64,000 nt of DNA from WLND01 sp040398845 (GCA_040398845.1 JBBATH010000002.1:186001-250000), one strand, 5' to 3'; shown: positions 48,084 through 56,587, numbered from the stretch's first letter. The notes: generated by a model from the sequence alone, not told the origin. Numbers and translations: made by a program.

Positions 48084-50320
48084 TGCCCACGATCATCCTG
48101 ACGAAGTCCGTCGGCAGGCTCGACCCGGCGATCCGCGCGAAGACGATGAACTTCCTGCAGAAGCTCGCCGAGGACGACACCGTCCCCGGCCTCCACATCG
48201 AGCCGCTCGTGCGTGCCGTCGACTCCCGGGTGCGGACCGGCCGCGTCGACCAGGGCTACCGCGCCGTCATGTTCCGCATCGACGCCGACGGCGAGCGCCA
48301 CTACGTCATCCAGGGCGTCTGGCCGCACGACAAGGCCATCGACATCGCGAACCGGCTGCGCCTGACCGTGAACCCGGTCAACGGGCTGCCCGAGTTCGTC
48401 GACACGCCCGAGGCACCCGCCGCCGCAGCCGTGGTCCACGCGGCCGCGCCGTCAGCGGGCGTCGGCGAGCCGGCCGACGTTCCCGAGGACGCCATGGACG
48501 AGGCCGACGTTGTCGAGGCCGTCGCCAGCGATCCGGCAGTCGTCCGCGTGCCCGTCCTCGTCGCGCTCGGGATCACCGCCGCGGACCTCACCGACCAGCT
48601 CGGGTTCTCCCCCGACGACGCCGCAGCCGCCCTGGCGGCCGCGGACGAGGACGCGATCCTCGCGCTCGCCCAGGCCCGCGAGGGGTCCTGGCTCGGCATG
48701 GTGCTCATCGACCTGGCGTCCGGCGACTCCATCGACGACATCGTCGAGCAGATGGAGCTCGCAGCCGCGAAGGCCACCGCCGATGCGGACGCCGACCTCC
48801 TCGCATCGCTCAAGCGCCCGGGGGCGCAGGCGGAGTTCGCGTTCATCGAGGGCCAGGACGAGCTGCGCCAGGTTATCGAGGCCGGCGACTTCGGCGCGTG
48901 GCGCATCTTTCTCCACCCCGAGCAGCGCCGGTACGTCGCCAAGACGTTCTCCGGGCCGTTCCGGCTCTCCGGCGGCGCGGGCACCGGCAAGACCGTCGTG
49001 CTCGTGCACCGGGCCCGCCACCTCGCCCGCACCGACCCGTCCGCGCGCATCGTCCTGACGACCTTCACCACGAACCTCGCCGAGCTCCTCAAGGAAAGCC
49101 TCGTCCAGCTCGATCCCGGGGTGCCCCTGGCCGGCGCCCTGGGCCAGCCGGGCATCCATGTCACCGGCGTCGACTCGCTGGCAGCCGCAGTGCTCAAGAA
49201 GGCCGGCGGCGCACTCGGCCCCGCGATCAGCGCCGTGTTCGGACCGACCCGGACCGAGCTCGCCGGCCGCACCCCGAGCGGCCGGTGGCGCGCCGTCCTC
49301 GACAGCGTCACGACGACCCTGGGCCCCGACCTCGCGAACGAGGCCTTCCTCGCAGCCGAGTACGCGACCGTCGTCCTGCCGCGCAGGATCACGGTGGCCG
49401 ACGACTACCTCAAGGTGCGGCGCCCCGGCCGCGGGGTGGCGCTCGACCGGGCCCGGCGCAGTGCCGTGTGGGAACTGTTCGAGGCCTACCGCGCCCACAA
49501 CCGCATCGACGGCACCGTCGACTACGCCGAGGCAGCCGCGGTCGCAGCCGCCTACCTGGCGGACACGAGCAACGGGCCCAGGGCCCTGGCCGACCACGTG
49601 CTCGTCGACGAGGGCCAGGACCTCTCCCCCACACACTGGCAGCTACTGCGCGGCCTCGTCGCCCCCGGGCAAGACGACCTGTTCATCGCCGAGGACTCCC
49701 ACCAGCGCATCTACGGCCCCCGCACGGTCCTCAGCCGGTACGGGATCAGCATCGTCGGCCGGTCACGACGGCTCACGCTAAATTACCGCACCACCGCCCA
49801 GAACCTCCACTACGCAATGAGCGTCCTCGAAGGCGGCACCTACGTCGACCTCGAGGACGCCCCCGAGGAGGCCCGCTACCGGTCGGCACGCAGCGGACCG
49901 AAACCATCGATCAGCCATGCACCGACCATCACCGAGGAGCTCGACGCCACCGCCGCAGCCCTCGACCGCTGGCTGAAGGAGGGCACCACCCCCGAGACCA
50001 TCGCCGTCCTCGTCCACGACCGCTACCAGCGAGACCGGGTCGTCAACGGCCTCGGCGAGCGCGGCATCGCAGTGCGGGCCATCGACCGCGACCGGGTCCA
50101 ACCCGGCAAGCCGGTCGTCATGACCATGCACCGGGCCAAGGGCACCGAATTCGCCAAGGTCGTGCTCGTCGGCGTTGGATCCCAGACCCCGGCCGAGATC
50201 GACCGCCTCGCCGCAATGGACGAGGCCGAACGCACCGATGCCGAACTGCGGACCCGATCGCTCACCTACGTCGCGGCCAGCCGCGCGCGCGACGAACTCG
50301 TCGTCCTGCGACGCACCTGA
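48083..50320 (+). CDS. UvrD-like helicase with RelE/ParE-like N-terminal domain (defence operon gene 4)
   Basis: A 745-residue protein, ATG 48083 overlapping the previous TGA by one base (TGATG), with AAGGAG just upstream. Residues 1–95 resemble a RelE/ParE toxin fold: AIRAKTMNFLQKLAED, PGLHIEPL, DSRVRTGRVDQGYRAVMFRI and YVIQGVWPHDKA. After an acidic Ala-rich linker and a helical segment (to residue ~270), superfamily 1 motifs follow: GGAGTGKTVVLVHRA (Walker A, ~297), LVDEGQDLSPTHWQLLRG (motif II), LTLNYRTT, VMTMHRAKGTEFAKVVLV (motif V) and LTYVAASRARDELVVL (motif VI). It could unwind invading DNA; the RelE-like domain may bind nucleic acid or a partner. Confidence 0.85.
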   Translation: MPTIILTKSVGRLDPAIRAKTMNFLQKLAEDDTVPGLHIEPLVRAVDSRVRTGRVDQGYRAVMFRIDADGERHYVIQGVWPHDKAIDIANRLRLTVNPVNGLPEFVDTPEAPAAAAVVHAAAPSAGVGEPADVPEDAMDEADVVEAVASDPAVVRVPVLVALGITAADLTDQLGFSPDDAAAALAAADEDAILALAQAREGSWLGMVLIDLASGDSIDDIVEQMELAAAKATADADADLLASLKRPGAQAEFAFIEGQDELRQVIEAGDFGAWRIFLHPEQRRYVAKTFSGPFRLSGGAGTGKTVVLVHRARHLARTDPSARIVLTTFTTNLAELLKESLVQLDPGVPLAGALGQPGIHVTGVDSLAAAVLKKAGGALGPAISAVFGPTRTELAGRTPSGRWRAVLDSVTTTLGPDLANEAFLAAEYATVVLPRRITVADDYLKVRRPGRGVALDRARRSAVWELFEAYRAHNRIDGTVDYAEAAAVAAAYLADTSNGPRALADHVLVDEGQDLSPTHWQLLRGLVAPGQDDLFIAEDSHQRIYGPRTVLSRYGISIVGRSRRLTLNYRTTAQNLHYAMSVLEGGTYVDLEDAPEEARYRSARSGPKPSISHAPTITEELDATAAALDRWLKEGTTPETIAVLVHDRYQRDRVVNGLGERGIAVRAIDRDRVQPGKPVVMTMHRAKGTEFAKVVLVGVGSQTPAEIDRLAAMDEAERTDAELRTRSLTYVAASRARDELVVLRRT

Positions 50321-50663
50321 CCCGCGTTTGCCGGTAGTCACCTTCCATGGACTGCCACCGTTCGCGGAAGCGATCGACTCGGCACCCTCCTCGTCGAACC
50401 CGAGGGTCAATGGAACGCGGGCGAGGGCAGCGGCAAATCCGGCGGCCTTGAGGCCCGGTGGAGTGACCCCGTGCATTCGCGGATCGGCGGCGGGCGGGTG
50501 GGACGCTCGGTGTAGGCCCGCAGTTCAGCGTCGCGCCTGCGAGTCGCGGCTGCCCTGCGCGGGGAACTCGCGGCGCGAGAACTCACCCACCATGCCTGTG
50601 TAGTGTTCGACGCCGAGGTCGATGCAGCCATCTCCGAGACCACGCGCTCGGTCCGTTTCATGC
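50321..50663. other. Intergenic between defence operon and toxin–antitoxin pair
   Basis: About 340 bases with Arg/Ala-rich shadow frames on both strands. No gene, RNA or terminator is evident. Confidence 0.4.
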
Positions 50664-50692
50664 CGATAAGGGATACGATAGGCGGAGCGATA
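50664..50692. promoter_or_regulatory. Three CGATA repeats with exact 12-bp period
   Basis: CGATA occurs at 50664–50668, 50676–50680 and 50688–50692, 23 bases before the antitoxin start. The exact spacing on one strand suggests an operator for the antitoxin or the RES–HTH protein, overlapping the promoter. Confidence 0.45.
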
Positions 50693-50714
50693 GCGGAGAG
50701 GAGCCGGCGTAGCA

Positions 50715-51116
50715 ATGACTGCCATCAAGGCCCCAACAGCGACCACGGTGCTGAAGGAAGCGAGCCGCGAGATGGTTCACCAGTCGGCTGGTGACCTCGC
50801 TGGCTACCTGCTCGACCGGATCGGCCCCCGGTACACCGCCGTCGGTCTCGGGCTCTCCGACGCACGTCAGATCAAGGCTTGGCGCGATAACCACGCCAGC
50901 CCGCGCGAAAGCGCCGTCGCCGACCGACTGACCCTTCTCGCCCAGATCGTCCGCGCGATCGAGATCGCATACTCCGCGGAAACCGCTGCCGCGTTCCTCC
51001 GATCGGCCAACCCTGACCTGGATGACCTGCCACCCCTGCTGGTTCTCGCGGATGGTGATCCTCTCGGGGTCGGCAGGCCCCTGCTGCGAGCGGTCCGGTC
51101 GTTCCTCGAGTCGTGA
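50715..51116 (+). CDS. Xre/MbcA/ParS-type antitoxin
   Basis: A 133-residue protein in the antitoxin position ahead of a RES toxin. A helical N-terminal part contains SAGDLAGYLLDRIGPRYTAV then GLSDARQIKAWRDN, an Xre-like HTH, and the C-terminal part (SAETAAAFLRSANPDLDD, then LLVLADGDPLGVGRPLLRA) fits the MbcA/ParS/Xre antitoxin-binding domain (DUF2384), which caps the toxin active site. GA-rich ribosome site. Its stop overlaps the toxin start as GTGA, typical of coupled TA genes. Confidence 0.8.
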   Translation: MTAIKAPTATTVLKEASREMVHQSAGDLAGYLLDRIGPRYTAVGLGLSDARQIKAWRDNHASPRESAVADRLTLLAQIVRAIEIAYSAETAAAFLRSANPDLDDLPPLLVLADGDPLGVGRPLLRAVRSFLES

Positions 51117-52102
51117 CGCCGCGCCTTCCTCTGCCGCCGGGCGCATACCGGCGGCTACCGAACTACGGGGTGTGCCGGGTCGCCCGCGACGTATACGAGT
51201 CACCTGCCCTTCCCTCTGTAGAGGGGCCCGTCCACCGGTTCGATGACCCTGAGCAGCGGTACTCCGTCCGGTACACAGCGCAGGACATCGAGACCTGCTT
51301 GCTCGAGACGATGCAGCGGTTCCGCCCCGCGCTCACGACCGAACTGGATAGTCGGCTCGACGCAGTGACCGGAGTCGACCAGGCAGACCACACTCCCGAC
51401 GCTGCCGCCGGGCTGATCGACTGGCTTGCTCGGCAACGCGTCGGCAGACTCCTCACTCACGAATCCGACATCACGGTGATCGACCTGCCGACCGGGTTCG
51501 ATGCGATCATGACCGATCCGGTCGTCGCCCGGGTTTTTCGCGAGCACTACCCGGACGCCGACCACCCAGATATGTCGCACGTCCTCGCCGGAGACCACCA
51601 CGGTCGGCGGGTCACCCAGGCGATCTCCGCCGCCGTTCACGGACTCGACCCGCTCCCCGGCGGGATCGCGTACCCCTCACGCCGAGACACGAACAAGACC
51701 TGCTGGGCCGTGTTCATCCACGTGTCCGTGTGGCCGGAGTCCGACGACCCGCTCAGCCCGCACGACCCCGAACATGTCACCGCTGTGCGCAGCGTCTGCG
51801 CCGGGGCCCTTGCCGGAACCGGAATAATCCTGGCCTCACCTGGTGAGTCCGTGTCCCCGAGGGTGGCGGGGGAGATGCTCGGGGTGTCGCGATGGTTTGT
51901 CGACCGGATGATCAAGGACGGGCAGCTCCCCGCGACTACGAAGCCCGGTTCCGCGCACCAACTCGTATCGGTCGAAGACGTTCGCGCCTTGGCTGCACGG
52001 CGCGAGCGCGGGCACGCCGCCGTCGACGACCTGATCGGTGGACTGCTCGCCGATGGCGCGGACTTGGGGCCGCACCAACGCTCAGGCTCGCACGTCGATT
52101 GA
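51113..52102 (+). CDS. RES-domain NAD-degrading toxin with C-terminal excisionase-type HTH
   Basis: The 329-residue protein has the RES domain at residues ~5–215, with PGAYRRLPNYGVCRVARDVY, the Arg of RYSVRYTAQDIETCLLETM and the later Tyr/Ser-containing GIAYPSRRD. RES toxins consume NAD+ and stop growth unless bound by their Xre-type antitoxin. Unusually, from residue ~245 a second domain follows: SPRVAGEMLGVSRWFVDRMI then LPATTKPGSAHQLVSVEDV, a MerR/excisionase-type winged HTH as in DNA-binding antitoxins. The fusion suggests that the toxin itself binds the operator. The start GTG 51113 overlaps the antitoxin stop. Confidence 0.82.
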   Translation: MTPRLPLPPGAYRRLPNYGVCRVARDVYESPALPSVEGPVHRFDDPEQRYSVRYTAQDIETCLLETMQRFRPALTTELDSRLDAVTGVDQADHTPDAAAGLIDWLARQRVGRLLTHESDITVIDLPTGFDAIMTDPVVARVFREHYPDADHPDMSHVLAGDHHGRRVTQAISAAVHGLDPLPGGIAYPSRRDTNKTCWAVFIHVSVWPESDDPLSPHDPEHVTAVRSVCAGALAGTGIILASPGESVSPRVAGEMLGVSRWFVDRMIKDGQLPATTKPGSAHQLVSVEDVRALAARRERGHAAVDDLIGGLLADGADLGPHQRSGSHVD

Positions 52103-52117
52103 CCGGATCAGCTAAGT

Positions 52118-52158
52118 TACGGTAGCGTAGGTTACGCGAGCGTAGGTACGGCAGCGCT
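52118..52158. promoter_or_regulatory. Tandem TACG-N4-CGTA operators before desaturase 2
   Basis: Two perfect inverted half-sites TACG(GTAG)CGTA at 52118–52129 and TACG(CGAG)CGTA at 52133–52144, and a third imperfect one, TACG(GCAG)CGCT, at 52147–52158, about 15 bases apart. They precede a desaturase cotranscribed with a TetR regulator, so autoregulation by that TetR is the simplest reading. Confidence 0.6.
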
Positions 52159-52191
52159 CACCCGTTTCGTCAAGATCCGAGGAGTGCGCCC

Positions 52192-53208
52192 ATGACCATG
52201 GCCCCCGAACTGCAGGTGCTTTCGCCCGTCGACCCAGACCCAGTGCTCCTCAGTGGAGCCCTCCGCACCATCATCGCCCTGTTCGTCATCATCCCGCCTC
52301 TCGCCGTTGTCGCGGCAATTCCCATTGCTTGGGGAGGCTTTCTCGGTTGGACCGACATCGCCCTCGTGCTCGGGTTCTGGGCACTGACCGCTCTTGGCAT
52401 CACCATCGGCTTCCACCGCTTCTTCACGCACGGGTCGTTCAAGGCCCCTCGCGCCATCAAGATCCTCCTAGCGTTGGCCGGCTCAATGGCCCTTGAGGGC
52501 CCGATCACCCAATGGGTCGCCGATCACCGCAGGCACCACAAGTTCTCCGACGACATCGGTGATCCGCACTCCCCGTGGCGGTTCGGCACCTCGAAGCGAG
52601 CCATCGCCAAGGGCCTGTACTTCGCCCACATGGGCTGGTTCTTTGACGAGCCGCAGTCAAGCATCGAGACCTACGCCCCCGACATCGCCGGTGACAAGGA
52701 CCTCAACCGGATCGGCCGGATGTTCCCGCTCATCGTCATCGGCTCGATGATCCTGCCCGCCATCCTCGGCGGCCTCATCACGTGGTCCTGGATGGGCGTC
52801 CTCACCGGCTTCTTCTGGGGCACCCTCGTGCGCATCGCCCTCGTCCATCACGTCACGTGGTCGATCAACTCGATCTGCCACGTGTTCGGAACCCGGCCTT
52901 TCACCTCGCGTGATCAGTCGAGCAATGTGGGCTGGCTCGCCATCCCCTCGTTCGGCGAGTCATGGCACAACCTCCACCATGTTGACCCGACCGCTGCCAG
53001 GCATGGAGTGCTCAAGGGACAGATCGACATCAGCGCATTTCTCATCCGGCGACTTGAGACAATCGGGCTCGTCACCGATGTCAGATGGCCCAAACCGCTT
53101 CGCCTTGCCTCCAAGCTCAAGGACCCGGCGATGGCTCATCGCATTCGCGGCTATGCAGCGGCGGTAGCTGCAGCGAAGGTCGTACCAGTTCCCGCCTCGG
53201 TCGCATGA
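52192..53208 (+). CDS. Acyl-CoA/fatty acid Δ9-type desaturase (second paralogue)
   Basis: 338 residues with the three His boxes HRFFTH (~residue 73), HRRHH (~110) and HNLHH (~260), and paired hydrophobic segments between them. It is clearly homologous to the desaturase at 14348–15295 along the whole length. Start ATG 52192 has GAGGAG 7–9 bases upstream. The stop overlaps the TetR start as ATGA, so product level and regulator are coupled. Likely introduces a double bond in acyl chains to adjust membrane fluidity. Confidence 0.93.
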   Translation: MTMAPELQVLSPVDPDPVLLSGALRTIIALFVIIPPLAVVAAIPIAWGGFLGWTDIALVLGFWALTALGITIGFHRFFTHGSFKAPRAIKILLALAGSMALEGPITQWVADHRRHHKFSDDIGDPHSPWRFGTSKRAIAKGLYFAHMGWFFDEPQSSIETYAPDIAGDKDLNRIGRMFPLIVIGSMILPAILGGLITWSWMGVLTGFFWGTLVRIALVHHVTWSINSICHVFGTRPFTSRDQSSNVGWLAIPSFGESWHNLHHVDPTAARHGVLKGQIDISAFLIRRLETIGLVTDVRWPKPLRLASKLKDPAMAHRIRGYAAAVAAAKVVPVPASVA

Positions 53209-53918
53209 CCGAGCAGGATGCATCGGAGTTCGACGACGACCCATTAGCCGACATCACCGAGATCTCAAGCCTGCAACGCCGCGAGGCCCGCCGGCCCGCG
53301 TCCAGCAGTCGGATCAGGATGAGCGGCCAGGAGCGTCGCGAGCAGCTCCTCGACGTCGGCCGAAAGCTCTTCGCCGAGAAAGGCTTCGAGGTCGTGACCG
53401 TCGAGGAGATCGCGGCGAAGGCCGGCGTCTCCAAGCCAGTTGTCTACGAGCACTTCGGGGGCAAGGAAGGCCTCTACGCGGTCGTCGTCGACAGGGAGAT
53501 GAACCATCTCCTCGCCTCCATCGGTGACGCGCTCACCGGCGGCAGCCCACGGGCGCTCCTCGAGCAGGCCGGCCTGGCCCTGTTCGACTACATCGACCGC
53601 TACCCCGACGGCTTCCGGATCCTCGTCCGCGACTCACCGGTTTCACAGACCACCGGAACGTTCGCGAGCCTCATCGTCGATGTCGCCGCGCAGGTCGAGC
53701 ACCTCCTCGCCGACGAGTTCGTTTCCCACAAACTCGACAAGAAACTGGCCGGGATGTACTCGCAAATGCTCGTCGGCATGGTGGCACTCACCGGACAGTG
53801 GTGGCTCGATGTGCGCAAGCCGAGGAAGGAGGAGGTGGTCGCCCACCTCGTCAACCTCGCCTGGAACGGACTCGTCGGCATGGAGTCCAAGCCCCGGCTC
53901 ATCACCGTCAGCAAGTAG
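53205..53918 (+). CDS. TetR-family regulator, probably of the desaturase
   Basis: 237 residues. After a ~40-residue acidic/basic leader the TetR DNA-binding domain reads RREQLLDVGRKLFAEKGFEV, VTVEEIAAKAGVSKPVVYEHF, with the family GK at GGKEGLYAVV. The C-terminal ligand domain is helical (~150 residues). ATG 53205 overlaps the desaturase stop. Given the coupling and the tandem operators upstream, it probably senses acyl-CoA or a related lipid and represses the operon. Confidence 0.88.
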   Translation: MTEQDASEFDDDPLADITEISSLQRREARRPASSSRIRMSGQERREQLLDVGRKLFAEKGFEVVTVEEIAAKAGVSKPVVYEHFGGKEGLYAVVVDREMNHLLASIGDALTGGSPRALLEQAGLALFDYIDRYPDGFRILVRDSPVSQTTGTFASLIVDVAAQVEHLLADEFVSHKLDKKLAGMYSQMLVGMVALTGQWWLDVRKPRKEEVVAHLVNLAWNGLVGMESKPRLITVSK

Positions 53919-53927
53919 CCCGAACCG

Positions 53928-54449
53928 TCAGCCCCTTCGACGTCGTGCGAGCGCGACGACAGTGCCCAGCAGGATGACGATGACGGCAGCGACAGCCACC
54001 GGCAGCACCGATCCACCACCATCGACCTCGGCCGCAGTTTCAGCCCCCGGATCCAACGCCGACGGCGCCGCAGACGGCGTCCCAACCGTGAATGAAATCG
54101 CTCCGATCACCGGATGTCCGTCACCCGAGACCACCCGGTAGGCCACCTGGTAGACACCATCGGGCAGTCCGGCGGGCCAAGGAACGGTGAGCGTCGAGCC
54201 CACCGGCTCTACTGTCGGACTCGCGATGACATTGCCCGCCGCGTCGTTGATCGAGATGCTGTCGACCTCAGGGATAAGGGCCTCATCGAAGGTGAGTACG
54301 ACGCTCGGCGGTGGCTCATTCAGGAGCGCGCCATCCGACGGGATTGTCGAGATCAACTGCGAATGGGCAGTGGCCTGGCCGGCGCCGAGCAGCGCCGAGG
54401 CCGCAAGGACCCCGGCGACTGCCAGAACGCGAAACGCATCGCGCCTCAT
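53928..54449 (-). CDS. CopC domain protein, membrane-anchored
   Basis: 173 residues starting at ATG 54447–54449. Signal peptide, then AHSQLISTIPSDGALL, the CopC start with N-terminal His as a possible copper ligand, PSVVLTFDEALIPEV, and the DGHPVIGAISFTVG ending of the CopC β-barrel with a second His. A Ser/Ala/Pro linker leads to a C-terminal transmembrane helix (LPVAVAAVIVILLGTVVALA) followed by RRRRG. Extracytoplasmic copper binding is inferred. Its start overlaps the stop of the upstream CopC gene (ATGA). Confidence 0.85.
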   Translation of the reverse strand: MRRDAFRVLAVAGVLAASALLGAGQATAHSQLISTIPSDGALLNEPPPSVVLTFDEALIPEVDSISINDAAGNVIASPTVEPVGSTLTVPWPAGLPDGVYQVAYRVVSGDGHPVIGAISFTVGTPSAAPSALDPGAETAAEVDGGGSVLPVAVAAVIVILLGTVVALARRRRG

Positions 54450-55114
54450 GAGGACCCCGTCGCCTTGATGACGACCGAGCCGGTGGGCATAACCATTTCC
54501 GAACTCGACGTGACGAGCATCGCGCTCATCCGCCAGGTACCCGCGAGGGGCAGCACGCCGGAGGCCTTCGCCGTCGCGCCGTTGCCGGTGATCGTCCACA
54601 TGAGTGGCTCTGGCATTGCATCACTCGTCCACGTCACCTCACCTGATTTCGCCCTACTCACCACCGTCAGCGTGAGTGGGCCTTGGCGATCACCGCTGAG
54701 GGTAGTGACGATACGCGGCATGGTGACGATGCTCGCGCGTTGGCCCCGCGGATTCGCCTTGCCAACCGTGAAGGCAAGCGCACCTGAGATCGGGTGGCCG
54801 TCGTCTGAGATCACGTGCCACGTGGCCGACGTAATGCCGCGCCCGAGCGGCTTCGCCGGGGTGATCGTGAGGACGGTGCCTGCCATGACGGCGGTCGACG
54901 GCAGGGTGCGCCCGGCTCCGTCAACGAGGCGAGGCGTCATGGAATCCAAGGTGACGGCCTCGGTGAAGGTGATGACCACCTTCTTAGGAGCAACGGAAAG
55001 TTCAGCACCGTTGCGGGGTGAGCTCACCTGCACGTCTGCGTGGGCGAATGCAGGTGTTGGGTTCACGAGCAGAGCGAGTGAACCCAACACCGCAGCCACG
55101 AGGCCCAGTCGCAT
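54446..55114 (-). CDS. CopC domain protein with extra C-terminal domain
   Basis: 222 residues from ATG 55112–55114 (MRLGLVAAV), 4 bases after the YcnI stop. Signal peptide ending PAFA-HADVQVSSP, a CopC domain (KKVVITFTEAVTL, ending DDGHPISGALAFTVG) and then about 95 residues forming an additional β-domain (SIVTMPRIVTTLSGDRQGPL, WTITGNGATAKASGV). Like the next gene it is likely exported and metal-binding. It may combine CopC with a YtkA-like domain. Confidence 0.85.
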   Translation of the reverse strand: MRLGLVAAVLGSLALLVNPTPAFAHADVQVSSPRNGAELSVAPKKVVITFTEAVTLDSMTPRLVDGAGRTLPSTAVMAGTVLTITPAKPLGRGITSATWHVISDDGHPISGALAFTVGKANPRGQRASIVTMPRIVTTLSGDRQGPLTLTVVSRAKSGEVTWTSDAMPEPLMWTITGNGATAKASGVLPLAGTWRMSAMLVTSSSEMVMPTGSVVIKATGSS

Positions 55115-55118
55115 CGAC

Positions 55119-55865
55119 TTACTTCGCAACCGCTGCGACGACGGTCACAGAGGGTGCAGGACTCGCGAGGGAGGCCGTTGACCCTGCCGCAGGGATCTCC
55201 ACCCAGGCATCGGTGCCCGCAATCGAGTTGCCAACGAGCCTGCCATTTCGCAGCGCGGTCACATCACTGCCCTCCGGCACCTTCGCCGAGGTCGTCTTCA
55301 CGATGAAGGTGCCGTCGGCGCCGATCGTCACGTCGCGCACCGTCAATGGGATGCCATCAACGAAGAGCGCAACCTTCTCGCCCGCGTACGCTGGAAGGTT
55401 TCCGGTCACTGTTGCTCCCTTGCCGCTGCGAGTCACCGAAATCTCAGCATCGCACGTCTGGACGGACGTGAAGTAGAACTTCTGCGAGGTGACGCCATCG
55501 GCAAGTTTCGGCCAGGTGAGCTTGATTCCGAAGTCATCGAACTGGTCATCGGGTAGGGCTCCCCCGGACCAGGTGATCGTCTTGCCGTCCGACGTGACCG
55601 TCCAGCCCGGCTTCTGCTGGGCTTTGGCCCCGGTGACGCCATCAGGAATCGTGACGGTCATTGCGTTCGTCGCGTCACCGTCGCATCCGTGCCCGGGTCG
55701 CAGGAAGATCGTGCTGCCACTGCCAGCGGTCGGCGTGGCGCCGTGCAGGTCAATGCCCATATGGGCGCTGGCGCTCGGTGCGCCGGCGACTGCGATTGCG
55801 CCGGTGAGGAGGAGTCCGGTCGCGGCCCCTGCGAGGGATCGTCGCGACGTCATGAATGCATACAT
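55119..55865 (-). CDS. YcnI/DUF1775-family copper-binding protein
   Basis: 248 residues. ATG 55863–55865 preceded by AAAGG. Signal peptide ending SASA-HMGIDLHG, so the mature protein begins with His as in YcnI family proteins, followed by a β-sandwich with RPGHGCDGDATNAMTVTIPD, GWTVTSDGKTITWSGG and LPDDQFDDFGIKLTWP. The C-terminal part differs from ordinary YcnI and carries a second β-domain (GDGTFIVKTTSAKVPEG-type). First gene of a three-gene exported copper cluster. Regulation may come from the nearby MarR. Confidence 0.85.
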   Translation of the reverse strand: MYAFMTSRRSLAGAATGLLLTGAIAVAGAPSASAHMGIDLHGATPTAGSGSTIFLRPGHGCDGDATNAMTVTIPDGVTGAKAQQKPGWTVTSDGKTITWSGGALPDDQFDDFGIKLTWPKLADGVTSQKFYFTSVQTCDAEISVTRSGKGATVTGNLPAYAGEKVALFVDGIPLTVRDVTIGADGTFIVKTTSAKVPEGSDVTALRNGRLVGNSIAGTDAWVEIPAAGSTASLASPAPSVTVVAAVAK

Positions 55866-55921
55866 AGCAGAGCCTTTCGAATGATTGATGGGTTACTGCA
55901 TGGAAGAGGGTGACGGCAGGT

Positions 55922-56536
55922 CTAGGAGCAGAGCGCCGGAGGCCCGCGACGACAGATCGCGGTGCGGTTCACCCAATCACGGACGATCGGGGGCATGTAT
56001 GCGGGGCGCACGTGCGCATGCATTCGAGGCACGGACGTGACGGTGACGCCGCCTCTTGCCACCATGCCCCAGAAGTTCAGCCAAGCGTGCAGGAGTCGAT
56101 CACCCTGCGCGAGGAGCAGGGCCGTGACTGCCGCGGCACCAAGGTGTCCGACGACCATCGTTGCCGACGGCCAGCCCTGCGCGGTATGCGGCCCATGGGC
56201 AGAGGCGATGGACAGCAGAATGTGGAAGAGCGCCTGCATGCAAACGGCGAACAAGAAAAGCCATACGGCCGAACGCCGGCGATCGGCCGCAACCGCACTC
56301 AGCGCGACAGCCAGCGGCCAGAGGAGGAGAAGTGACATCGTGTCGTTGGCGCTCCACGTTCCGCTCGACGTATGGCCGAGGACGGTGAGGAGGACGACAG
56401 CAGTCCCGAGAAGCACGCCGCGGCCAGCACGAGCGGTGCCCGTGAACCGATTCGCGCGAGGCTTCATGACAGCAACGTAGCCCATTGCCCAGAGCCAAAA
56501 GGCGATCCAGCACAACGCTGACAGAGTCTTCATCAA
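55922..56536 (-). CDS. Polytopic membrane protein next to the copper cluster
   Basis: 204 residues with about five hydrophobic helices (MKTLSALCWIAFWLWAMGYV, GRGVLLGTAVVLLTVLG, MSLLLLWPLAVALSAVA, AVWLFLFAVCMQALFHILLS, VVGHLGAAAVTALLLAQ). The helices hold spaced His residues (ALFHILLS, VVGHLG). DUF5134-like in layout. It lies upstream of the YcnI gene by ~56 bases in the same direction, so a role in copper transport or sensing is plausible but unproven. Confidence 0.65.
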   Translation of the reverse strand: MMKTLSALCWIAFWLWAMGYVAVMKPRANRFTGTARAGRGVLLGTAVVLLTVLGHTSSGTWSANDTMSLLLLWPLAVALSAVAADRRRSAVWLFLFAVCMQALFHILLSIASAHGPHTAQGWPSATMVVGHLGAAAVTALLLAQGDRLLHAWLNFWGMVARGGVTVTSVPRMHAHVRPAYMPPIVRDWVNRTAICRRGPPALCS

Positions 56537-56587
56537 GACCGAATATTCGCCCGACCAAGAGTCCTTCGGCTGAAAAGAATCTCGCCA

